A stretch of DNA of 11,301 bases, from assembly GCA_027296045.1 (NCBI GenBank), contig JAPUJS010000411.1, positions 1-11,301 of the forward strand. The letters run 5' to 3'. Below are positions 1 through 5,520 of the stretch, in pieces. Source of the stretch: a bacterium. Its GTDB lineage: Bacteria; Latescibacterota; UBA2968. The notes below the pieces were generated by a model. That model worked only from the letters and a program-made list of their open reading frames with translations, was not told the origin of the DNA and made no database searches. Within the stretch, counting starts at the first letter, position 1, and every line of letters begins with the position of its first letter. Both the position numbers and the translations under genes were made by a program.

Positions 1-582
1 GCACATGTTGGCGGCAAATCCGGTGGCGAACAGGTGCAGGATTTTTCGGTGGCTGAGCAGGCGGTGGAGTTGATCTCCGGTGACAATCACATCGTCGCCC
101 GGTTGGGGTTCGACTTCGGGAATGATCTTGCGGTCTTTGAGGATGGCGTCAAAAATCGGATCGGACGGGTCCTGAGGGCGGGCCCATTTTTCGTAGGTGC
201 CCGATTTTTTTCGAAATTCTGCGGGCGGCCAGGAATCGGATGAGGCAGAGGATCCGGGGGAGCGGCCAAATACTTCCCGGTCGCCTGCATAGCCCGTCCA
301 ACCGGGATATTTTCGGGCGCAGTCGGAGCTGGGGGCGTGTACTACGGTGGCACCGATGGATTGAAATGCCTGGATGACCGGTTTGATCCGTTCCAGGGTG
401 ATGTCCCGGCCTCGCTGGAGGTGGGTTTTGACGTAGTGATCGCTCCAGACGTCTACCAGTAGGAGGGCGATTTCGCTGGCTTGAAATTGAAACGAGAGGG
501 TGCGGTGGTGGAATTCGCTTTCAGTGATGCTTGCCCGGCGGGGCAGGTAATAATATCGGAGGTCGAGATGGAGGGTTTTCAC
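1..582 (-). CDS. Isochorismatase-like cysteine hydrolase, C-terminus cut by window edge
   Basis: 194 codons are visible from a GTG start (revcomp 580-582) with AAAGG about 11 bases upstream; an in-frame stop at 616-618 rules out a much longer N-terminus. The fold is the isochorismatase/cysteine hydrolase family, which cleaves amides, carbamoyl groups or vinyl ethers in the cytoplasm. Seen: strand 1 with the acid residue (LLLVDVWSD, Asp44), a central strand (GATVVHAPSSD, about 78-87), and FATGFAANMC, whose Cys194 is the expected nucleophile and the last codon in the window. Residues about 88-160 form a long insert (ARKYPGW, many Ser/Pro) that is bigger than in the small family members. The Lys normally completing the Asp-Lys-Cys triad is not obvious at its usual place. 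The true substrate cannot be read from the sequence. The gene diverges from the catabolic genes to the right, so it need not belong to their pathway. The family call is firm and the substrate is open. Confidence 0.85.
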   Translation of the reverse strand, partial: MKTLHLDLRYYYLPRRASITESEFHHRTLSFQFQASEIALLLVDVWSDHYVKTHLQRGRDITLERIKPVIQAFQSIGATVVHAPSSDCARKYPGWTGYAGDREVFGRSPGSSASSDSWPPAEFRKKSGTYEKWARPQDPSDPIFDAILKDRKIIPEVEPQPGDDVIVTGDQLHRLLSHRKILHLFATGFAANMC

Positions 583-634
583 GGTAAGGATGCCTTTCGC
601 GAAATGGTGGGCGTTTTATGGTTTGGCGAAAGAC

Positions 635-663
635 AATATGTAGGGGGGATGGAACGGCGTCAA
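635..663 (-). promoter_or_regulatory. Sigma-70-like promoter for the cysteine hydrolase
   Basis: On the minus strand TTGACG (revcomp 658-663) and CATATT (revcomp 635-640) are separated by exactly 17 bases. They match the sigma-70 consensus at 5 of 6 and 4 of 6 positions. A start site near 628 would give a leader of about 45 bases before the GTG at 582. This is a sequence match only. The rest of 583-720 shows nothing else of note. Confidence 0.5.
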
Positions 664-722
664 GCGGTTCGAGGAGAGAACCGGGGAATGGGACGTGCTG
701 GGTCACCTAAAGAGAAAAAGAT

Positions 723-772
723 AAAGCCCGATGCCCGTCGACGGATTTGCTTTTCGGGGCATCAGGCTTTTT
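723..772 (-). terminator. Hairpin terminator after the small membrane protein gene, possibly bidirectional
   Basis: AAAGCCCGATGCCC (723-736) pairs with GGGCATCAGGCTTT (757-770) with a single C/A mismatch, giving a 14-position stem with a 20-base loop. Read on the minus strand it begins about 8 bases after the stop codon at 778 and is followed by a T-rich run (TTTATCTTTTTCTCT). On the plus strand it is followed by five Ts, but no plus-strand gene lies upstream, so its main job is probably to end the minus-strand transcript of the membrane protein. Confidence 0.75.
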
Positions 773-777
773 GTATC

Positions 778-975
778 TTACCGGTTCAGTCTATCGGCGG
801 GCCGAACGCCGATGTGAAGGGCCGCACTGACGAAAAAGGCCAGGTATAAAAATGTGAATCCAAGGATGATGCCCGGCAGGCCTTCCAGTGTGGAGAGAAA
901 GAACAGACCCAGGCTGATGAGCCCGACACCAAGCATACCCTTGAGGGCCAGTAAGGGGGAGACTGGTTTTTTCAT
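778..975 (-). CDS. Small two-helix membrane protein of unknown function
   Basis: This 65-residue protein begins MKKP and is dominated by two hydrophobic stretches, about residues 9-30 (LALKGMLGVGLISLGLFFL) and 33-54 (LPGIILGFTFLYLAFFVSAA), joined by a very short STLEG turn. It ends in a polar basic tail (RPADRLNR). This suggests a helical hairpin in the inner membrane with both ends in the cytoplasm. It matches no family that I recognise. A GGGG stretch 7-10 bases before the ATG is a modest ribosome binding site. The terminator placed right after the stop, and the absence of a better gene on either strand, support a real gene. It is monocistronic as far as the window shows. Confidence 0.65.
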   Translation of the reverse strand: MKKPVSPLLALKGMLGVGLISLGLFFLSTLEGLPGIILGFTFLYLAFFVSAALHIGVRPADRLNR

Positions 976-1011
976 TTTGAACCCCGACTCAAAATGAGGT
1001 GTGTTAGGTTT

Positions 1012-1034
1012 CCTTAAATCCCGACGATTTAAGG
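1012..1034. promoter_or_regulatory. Perfect 9-bp inverted repeat, candidate operator
   Basis: CCTTAAATC (1012-1020) and GATTTAAGG (1026-1034) are exact reverse complements around the 5-base spacer CCGAC. The site lies 37 bases upstream of the membrane protein ATG. It is not followed by a T-run on either strand, so a terminator is unlikely. A dimeric repressor site or a hairpin in the leader are both possible. Confidence 0.45.
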
Positions 1035-1186
1035 CCGAATTGGGGAGACGTCTCGCTCGGATGTCATAGGCAAATGGTATGCCACATTCAGTTATATTAT
1101 CGGATATTGTATGTTAAATATTTAATAATCAATAGATTAAATTTTACATGAATTTCAGGTGGATCCGGGTATTCCATGAGGGCACC

Positions 1187-1223
1187 GGTATAAAATGGAC
1201 CTCTGCTCTCCCATTTTGATACC
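1187..1223. repeat. Imperfect inverted repeat in the aldolase leader region
   Basis: GGTATAAAATGG (1187-1198) pairs with CCATTTTGATACC (1211-1223), 12 pairs with one bulged G, around a 12-base loop. It could be an operator or an RNA hairpin in the aldolase leader. Nothing in the sequence decides between these. Confidence 0.4.
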
Positions 1224-1288
1224 TGCACATTTGATTTCTTGATTATCCGCGAGGTGTTATGGGTTGGGGTGAAATCCCGTGCTTGTGT

Positions 1289-1351
1289 CCAGCACATCCT
1301 GTGCTGGCCCCTTCGGGCTTGCCTTCGGCAAGCAGTCTCCGGCATCCTGCC
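1289..1351 (+). repeat. Cluster of four tandem short GC-rich hairpins
   Basis: Four tight stem-loops follow almost without spacing: CCAGCACA-TCC-TGTGCTGG (1289-1307), GCCC-CTTC-GGGC (1307-1318), GCTTGCC-TTC-GGCAAGC (1317-1333) and GGCA-TCC-TGCC (1341-1351). The first and last share the core CATCCTG and all loops are TCC, TTC or CTTC. The cluster ends about 50 bases before the aldolase start codon. It resembles clustered mobile palindromes (REP-like) or a structured mRNA leader. I do not recognise a known riboswitch class in it. Confidence 0.5.
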
Positions 1352-1400
1352 TCCGGCTGTACGGGGAGAGGTTGAGGCGACTTAAATCAGAGGAGTAAGT

Positions 1401-2339
1401 ATGGCGACAATATTGTCTGAATCACAGGCTGGAAAAAAGGCGCTGGATCGCAAGGCCTGCCACACGGTACTGGTGGTGGCCATTACGCCCAGATTGCCGG
1501 ATCAAGGTATTGATCTGGATGGGATTCGGAAGAATGTGGACTTTCTGGTCGAAAGTGGGGTGGATTTTATTATGCCGCAGTGCGGGACCGGATTGGTGTA
1601 TGATTCTACCCTGGAGGAATTCGAAACGGTGGTTGGTGCATTTGTGGATGCTGCCGGAGATGCCGCTCTGGTTGTCCCTGGAATTGGACCTGGATATGGG
1701 CGGTCGCTGGAAATGGGGCAGATTGCCCGTTCCCTGGGCGTTGCCGGGGTGATGATTATGCCGATTGTTGGTCCGGCTTCCGATCGGGGAACGTATAACG
1801 GATTGAAGTCTATCTCTGAATCGGTAGGGCTGCCCATTGTTTTGTATCAACGGCGATTGGACATTATGCCGGTGGGTGATGTGCTGAAGTTGTGTGAATT
1901 AGATGAAGTGGTGGGGTTGAAATATGCGGTGGAAGATCTGGACGCGTTCCGGCAAATTCAGGATGGGGCGGGTGAGCAGGCAGCAATGGTGTGTGGGATG
2001 GCCGAAGATCCGTGTATCGACTATATGGAGCAGGGCGCGGTGGGTTTCAGTTCGGGGATGGCGAATTTTGTGCCCAAGATGAGTTTGAGATTGCACGGGC
2101 AGTTTCTGGCCGGCAACAAAGAGGAGGCCCGCAGGATCCGGGAACAGATGGTGCCATTCGAGGATTTCAGGGGCGAAGACGGAGCCCGGTACAGCGGTTC
2201 GGCCCTTCACGCAGCCATGGATTATGCCGGACTTGCCGGGGGACCCGTGATTCCATTTGCACAGGACGTGGCCGAGCAGGATCTTCCCCGAGTGCACACG
2301 ATGGTGGAGGCGTTGCTGGCAGAAGAACGACAGCTCTAA
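1401..2339 (+). CDS. Dihydrodipicolinate synthase/KdgD-family class I aldolase or dehydratase
   Basis: This 312-residue TIM-barrel enzyme of the DapA/NanA/KdgD superfamily forms a Schiff base with a keto-acid substrate in the cytoplasm. Seen: the strand-end Tyr149 in LPIVLYQRR, the Schiff-base Lys174 in VVGLKYAVEDL, and the glycine-rich substrate loop at 61-65, here CGTGL where DapA has GTTGE. The first Thr of the DapA motif is Gly, as in 5-dehydro-4-deoxyglucarate dehydratase (KdgD). The YQRR stretch also resembles the YQRDN of KdgD more than the YNVPGRT of DapA. Length suits either group. The Glu of the loop is replaced by Leu65, which is unusual. A sugar-acid substrate is therefore more likely than lysine biosynthesis, but this is inference. 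AGAGGAG ends 5 bases before the ATG. The gene stands alone, 241 bases before the next one, with a structured leader. Confidence 0.85.
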   Translation: MATILSESQAGKKALDRKACHTVLVVAITPRLPDQGIDLDGIRKNVDFLVESGVDFIMPQCGTGLVYDSTLEEFETVVGAFVDAAGDAALVVPGIGPGYGRSLEMGQIARSLGVAGVMIMPIVGPASDRGTYNGLKSISESVGLPIVLYQRRLDIMPVGDVLKLCELDEVVGLKYAVEDLDAFRQIQDGAGEQAAMVCGMAEDPCIDYMEQGAVGFSSGMANFVPKMSLRLHGQFLAGNKEEARRIREQMVPFEDFRGEDGARYSGSALHAAMDYAGLAGGPVIPFAQDVAEQDLPRVHTMVEALLAEERQL

Positions 2340-2365
2340 TACCTGTTTCAGATCACAATGTTATG

Positions 2366-2403
2366 ATAGGTCAATTTTCCCTGCGCGTAAAAAATTGATC
2401 TAT
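2366..2403. terminator. 13-bp AT-rich inverted repeat after the aldolase gene
   Basis: ATAGGTCAATTTT (2366-2378) pairs with AAAATTGATCTAT (2391-2403) with one G-T pair, around a 12-base loop CCCTGCGCGTAA. It lies 26 bases past the aldolase stop. The position suits a transcript end, but the stem is AT-rich and no long T-run follows, so an operator for the cyclase operon is an alternative. Confidence 0.4.
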
Positions 2404-2580
2404 TTATATAACTAATTGATAAATATTAATTTATATAAAAATAAACGCAGGTATTTGCATTACTCGAAACCGCATCGGCCTCGTTTTTTACTTTGATACG
2501 GGCAATTCGGCGTATATTTTGTGTGAAGAGCGGTGTGTGCCGAAAGTTAAGGCGTCAAATTTCTTGCTGGGAGGGTCCAT
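2404..2580 (+). promoter_or_regulatory. AT-rich upstream region of the cyclase operon
   Basis: Bases 2401-2455 are almost pure A/T, unlike the neighbouring genes, and probably hold the promoter or an upstream activating element. TATATT occurs at about 2512-2517 with only a poor -35 match 17 bases before it. No convincing coding frame is seen. The start codon of the cyclase follows GGGAGGG. Confidence 0.35.
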
Positions 2581-3633
2581 ATGAGAACTTTTGGAAAGAA
2601 AACGGTGATTGTACTGGGGGTGTTCGTGGCAAGCGCTATAGCGCAGAACAACCCGGTGGATGAGAAGTGGTGGCCAAGCGAGTTTGGGGCAGATGACAAG
2701 GTGGGCGCGGTCAATTATATCACACCCCAAAAGCGGGTGGCCGCGGCGATGCTGGTGAAGAAGGGGATGACGGCTACGCTGGGGATGCCCTATTACAATG
2801 GAATGCCCCTGGTGCCGGGGCGGACTTTTGCGATGAGTATTCCGGGCGGAGGCGCTCCCACGCACGGGCCGTTCAACTGGCCGGGCGCAAATTATGATAT
2901 GACTTTTATGGATGAATTGCTGACGGCAGAGATCGGGCAGGTGGGCACGCAGTGGGACGGTCTGGCCCATCCGATGATTCGGGTGCAGGGCGTTGAAGGC
3001 TGGAAGGATGGGAACTATTTTTACAACGGTCACCGTTTGGAAGATGTTGGTGGTCCTCGCGGTCTGAACCATGTGGGCACAGAACATATCGCTCAGGCGG
3101 GCTTTTTTACCCGGGGCATTTTGATTGATGTTGCGGTCCTGAAAGGCGTGAAACGGCTGGAGAAGGGATATGCAATTACGATGGACGATTACAAAGCCGC
3201 GTTGAAAGCCCAGGGCATCGAGGGCGTCGGACAGGGAGACGTGGTGCTGTTTCGCACGGGCTGGAACAGTTTGTGGAAGGATTATGAGAACCGCACGCCG
3301 GAGCAAATGGCGGCCGATCATGCCGAGTTCAATTCAGGGGACCCGGGTGTTAGTAAAGAAATGGTCGATTATCTGGCGGCTCAGAAGGTGTCGATGGTCG
3401 GGTCCGATACCTGGGGGTTTGAGCCTTACGAAGACATGTCCCGACTGGATGAGCTGGAATCTTTTGCCTACGGCCACATGAACCTGGTGGTCCGACGCGG
3501 GATCACCAATTTTGAGAACCTGGACCTGGATGTGCTGTCTCAGGAAAAGGCGTATGAGTTTTTATTTGTCTGGGCGCCGCTCAAGCTGGTGGGCGCTACA
3601 GGATCTCCCGGAAATCCCACAGCAGCCTGGTAG
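2581..3633 (+). CDS. Exported cyclase-family (kynurenine formamidase-like) metal hydrolase
   Basis: This 350-residue protein belongs to the cyclase family (PF04199 type), whose members hydrolyse amides, formamides or cyclic esters with a bound metal. Residues 1-21 look like a signal peptide (MRTFGKKTVIVLGVFVASAIA, with an AIA cleavage site), so the enzyme likely works in the periplasm or outside. Seen: GTQWDGLAHP (122-131), equivalent to the family motif GTHxDAPxH, with Gln124 in place of the first metal-binding His and His130 kept. Also seen are GDVVLFRTGW (219-228) and VGSDTWGFE (273-281), typical of the long subfamily of 300-350 residues. The Gln variant occurs in other long cyclase-family proteins as far as I recall, so it may mark a subgroup rather than loss of function. 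GGGAGGG precedes the ATG. The cupin gene follows after 8 bases, so the two are co-transcribed. The substrate is unknown. Confidence 0.85.
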   Translation: MRTFGKKTVIVLGVFVASAIAQNNPVDEKWWPSEFGADDKVGAVNYITPQKRVAAAMLVKKGMTATLGMPYYNGMPLVPGRTFAMSIPGGGAPTHGPFNWPGANYDMTFMDELLTAEIGQVGTQWDGLAHPMIRVQGVEGWKDGNYFYNGHRLEDVGGPRGLNHVGTEHIAQAGFFTRGILIDVAVLKGVKRLEKGYAITMDDYKAALKAQGIEGVGQGDVVLFRTGWNSLWKDYENRTPEQMAADHAEFNSGDPGVSKEMVDYLAAQKVSMVGSDTWGFEPYEDMSRLDELESFAYGHMNLVVRRGITNFENLDLDVLSQEKAYEFLFVWAPLKLVGATGSPGNPTAAW

Positions 3634-3641
3634 GTGGCGCA

Positions 3642-3965
3642 ATGGACTGGAAAACCTTTGACATTTTAGATCTGGCAGAAGAACAGCGCGCCGGGGATCT
3701 GGATTATCTGGAGTTCCTGAAGGTGTCGACGCTCAGGACGGGCCTTTATGAACTTAAAGCAGGCGCCGAAGATCCGCAGCAGCCTCACACTCAGGACGAG
3801 GTCTACTATGTGATCCAAGGGCGGGCGGTGTTTGAGGCTGGGAGCGAAGCACGGCCTGTCGCATCCGGATCTGTCATTTATGTGCGGGCCGGTGTGGATC
3901 ATCGGTTCCGAGAGATCACGGAGGACTTGCAAACGCTGGTCTTTTTCTCTGCACACACGTCGTGA
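3642..3965 (+). CDS. Small single-domain cupin protein
   Basis: The protein is 107 residues, the size of one cupin barrel. Motif 1 is PHTQDEVYYVIQG (about 48-60), giving His49 and Glu53 as metal ligands; the second His of the classic HxH is Gln51 here. Motif 2 is GSVIYVRAGVDHRF (76-89), with His87 as the remaining ligand. Cupins of this kind may be small isomerases, dioxygenases, lyases or sensors, and nothing here tells which. The start follows the cyclase stop by 8 bases with GGTGG just upstream, so it is almost certainly in the same transcript and may act on the same compound or its product. There is no signal peptide, so it would be cytoplasmic, unlike the cyclase. Confidence 0.85.
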   Translation: MDWKTFDILDLAEEQRAGDLDYLEFLKVSTLRTGLYELKAGAEDPQQPHTQDEVYYVIQGRAVFEAGSEARPVASGSVIYVRAGVDHRFREITEDLQTLVFFSAHTS

Positions 3966-3979
3966 TTCGTTCTTTTTTT

Positions 3980-3986
3980 AAGGAGG
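3980..3986 (+). promoter_or_regulatory. Strong ribosome binding site of the small exported protein
   Basis: AAGGAGG matches the anti-Shine-Dalgarno sequence perfectly and sits 6 bases before the ATG at 3993. It is one of the best in the window and argues that the following 86-codon frame is translated. Confidence 0.75.
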
Positions 3987-3992
3987 CTTAAT

Positions 3993-4253
3993 ATGTCGAG
4001 TCGCAAACTGACGAATATTCTGTTGATTTTTATGTGCCTTTTCCAGCTGCTCATTTTAATGAATCAGTTCGACCTGGAAGTCATTCCACAGGTGTGGGCC
4101 CAGACCCATACTCGAAAACTTCGGTCACGCGCCGAACTGATTCCCGTTGCTCTGTATGGTCGGTATAAAGGGAGTGTAACCTGGGCCCCCATCGCTGTTG
4201 ACGAATCCGATGCCCTTAGAGTCACCACAACCACCCCGAAGCGTAAAAAGTAA
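3993..4253 (+). CDS. Small signal-anchored basic protein of unknown function
   Basis: The 86-residue product has a positively charged start (MSSRKLTN), a hydrophobic helix at about 9-23 (ILLIFMCLFQLLILM) and then QVWAQ at 33-37, which fits signal peptidase I cleavage after Ala36. The rest (about 50 residues) is polar and basic, with TWAPIAVDESDALRVTTT and a KRKK end. I do not recognise a family. The protein is either secreted to the periplasm or anchored by its N-terminus. It lies 27 bases after the cupin gene, has a perfect Shine-Dalgarno, and is followed 61 bases later by the GH84 gene. An exported partner of the cyclase, or a structural periplasmic protein, would both fit, but neither is shown. 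Confidence 0.75.
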   Translation: MSSRKLTNILLIFMCLFQLLILMNQFDLEVIPQVWAQTHTRKLRSRAELIPVALYGRYKGSVTWAPIAVDESDALRVTTTTPKRKK

Positions 4254-4314
4254 CCGTAAATTTCTGTAAAAAGAGAAGTCATCGCACCTCCATTGATGTG
4301 AAAGACAATAAGTT

Positions 4315-5385
4315 ATGTCCTGTTCATTTGCCTATGGGGTCATCGAGGGCTTTTACGGCAGGTCCTGGAGTTGGAAGATCCGGAAGGCGTACGCCGATTT
4401 TCTGAAGGCCAACGGTTTTGGGTTTTATATTTATGCTCCCAAAGCAGATGCCTATTTGAGGCGAAAGTGGCGAGAAAGCTGGCCGGAAAGCCAGGCGAAG
4501 AATCTGATGCGCCTGGCTTCTGTTTATGCCGACAAAGGAGTGGCGTGGGGGATCGGGTTCAGCCCGTTTGAGATCTACCTGCGTTTTGATGGCCCGGCCA
4601 GACAGGCTTTGGAAGAGAAGGTGCGGGCCATCAATCGCTTCAACCCGGATATTCTGTGTGTGCTTCTGGACGACATGAAAGGGGATGTTCCAAGACTGGC
4701 CGAAACTCAGGCGGAGGTCTTTCAGCATATTGCAGATTTGAGCACCGCACGCAGGTTTATCCTGTGTCCAACGTATTATACGTTCGATCCGATTCTGGAA
4801 AGAATATTCGGGGACATGCCCGAGGGCTACTGGTCCGAACTGGGCAAACGGATCGATCCGGCTGCCGATATTTTCTGGACCGGGCCGAGGGTGTGTTCGA
4901 CCGAATATCCCGAGCGCCACTTAAAAGATGTGGCGGACCGTCTGGGGAGGAAGCCTTTTATCTGGGACAATTATCCGGTGAACGACAGCGAGAAGATGTC
5001 CCGGTTTTTGCGCCTGGGCGCCTTTGAAAATCGTCCCCACCAGATGTCCGAGTGGACCGCCGGTCATGCGGTCAACCCGATGAACCAGGCCTGGCTTTCC
5101 CAGATTCCGTTAAAGACCCTGCACGCGTCTTATACCCTGAAAGAAGGGTATTTGCCCGGGCAGGCGTTTGTGGACGCAGTCGAATCCCTTTGTCCCCCGG
5201 AGTTTGCCCGCGAACTTTTGGACGATGCGCCGGTTTTTCAGGATCGAGGTCTGGAGGGCATCGACGAGAAACGGAAAGGGGAGTTGGTGGAAAAGTACGA
5301 ATCTCTTCCATCTCCGTATTCCGAGGAGATTGTGGACTGGCTGAAGGGTGCGTATGAATTTGATCCAGACTGTCTGACGGATTGA
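4315..5385 (+). CDS. GH84 family beta-N-acetylglucosaminidase (O-GlcNAcase-like), no signal peptide
   Basis: This 356-residue protein carries essentially only the GH84 catalytic barrel (hyaluronidase/O-GlcNAcase type), which removes beta-linked GlcNAc by substrate-assisted retaining catalysis. Seen in order: GVIEGFYGRSWSW (8-20), FYIYAPKAD (37-45, with the substrate Lys43), the catalytic pair Asp119-Asp120 in CVLLDDMKGD, WTGPRVCS (188-195), WDNYPVND (217-224) and NPMNQAWLSQIPLKTL (254-269). All expected active-site residues appear to be there. Most studied bacterial members (NagJ, BtGH84) are secreted and multidomain; this one has no signal peptide and no carbohydrate-binding module, which points to the cytoplasm. 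ATG at 4315 is the first start after an in-frame TAA two codons upstream; its ribosome site (GTGAAAG) is weak. The substrate could be a GlcNAc oligosaccharide, glycoprotein fragment or conjugate. Confidence 0.9.
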   Translation: MSCSFAYGVIEGFYGRSWSWKIRKAYADFLKANGFGFYIYAPKADAYLRRKWRESWPESQAKNLMRLASVYADKGVAWGIGFSPFEIYLRFDGPARQALEEKVRAINRFNPDILCVLLDDMKGDVPRLAETQAEVFQHIADLSTARRFILCPTYYTFDPILERIFGDMPEGYWSELGKRIDPAADIFWTGPRVCSTEYPERHLKDVADRLGRKPFIWDNYPVNDSEKMSRFLRLGAFENRPHQMSEWTAGHAVNPMNQAWLSQIPLKTLHASYTLKEGYLPGQAFVDAVESLCPPEFARELLDDAPVFQDRGLEGIDEKRKGELVEKYESLPSPYSEEIVDWLKGAYEFDPDCLTD

Positions 5386-5390
5386 AACGG

Positions 5391-5498
5391 GTGACGGAGT
5401 CCGAAGAACAGACGGAGTTGATGCTCTATCTTGCCCGTACGAAGGCGGGCGGAATGACCGGACAATCGATCGCTCTGACTGCCGGGACCGAATGGTAG
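5391..5498 (+). pseudogene. C-terminal stump of a short-chain dehydrogenase/reductase
   Basis: The frame ending at the TAG of 5496-5498 reads TESEEQTELMLYLARTKAG followed by GMTGQSIALTAGTEW. This matches the C-terminal pattern of classical SDR enzymes (FabG-type: an EEVAxLVxFLAS helix, then a VTGQxIxVDGG strand). The open frame extends back only to a TGA at 5361-5363 and thus overlaps the end of the GH84 gene in another frame. It has no Rossmann motif, no catalytic YxxxK and no ribosome site. The likeliest reading is the leftover 3' end of an SDR gene removed by deletion between GH84 and the epimerase gene. A short independent peptide is less likely. Confidence 0.6.
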
Positions 5499-5520
5499 AT
5501 GGCCGGCATGGAGGCGTAGT

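Larger units (their letters stand above)
976..1400. other. Divergent intergenic region with inverted repeats, no gene
   Basis: 425 bases separate the minus-strand membrane protein gene from the plus-strand aldolase gene. Bases about 1085-1150 are very AT-rich and could hold promoters in both directions. On the minus strand GATAAT and TACAAT occur there, but no pair of -35 and -10 boxes with ideal spacing stands out. From about 1185 to 1351 the sequence is rich in inverted repeats, listed separately. Open reading frames here have no recognisable protein character. Confidence 0.6.

Noticed and set aside
1097..1345. 82-codon minus-strand frame in the divergent gap
   Set aside because: It spans the hairpin cluster and an AT-rich stretch, its translation has no family character, and there is no ribosome site at its start.
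1255..1345. Possible cobalamin-type or other riboswitch, from GGGGTGAAATCCC followed by hairpins
   Set aside because: The conserved B12-box and the core of known riboswitch classes could not be found; the GTGAAAT similarity is too short.
2488..3321. 277-codon minus-strand open frame opposite the cyclase gene
   Set aside because: It is antisense to the cyclase motifs, has shadow-like composition and no ribosome site.
5413..5440. Possible terminator hairpin GCCCG...CGGGC after the GH84 gene
   Set aside because: The stem is only 5 bp, no T-run follows, and the stretch lies inside the SDR-like frame.
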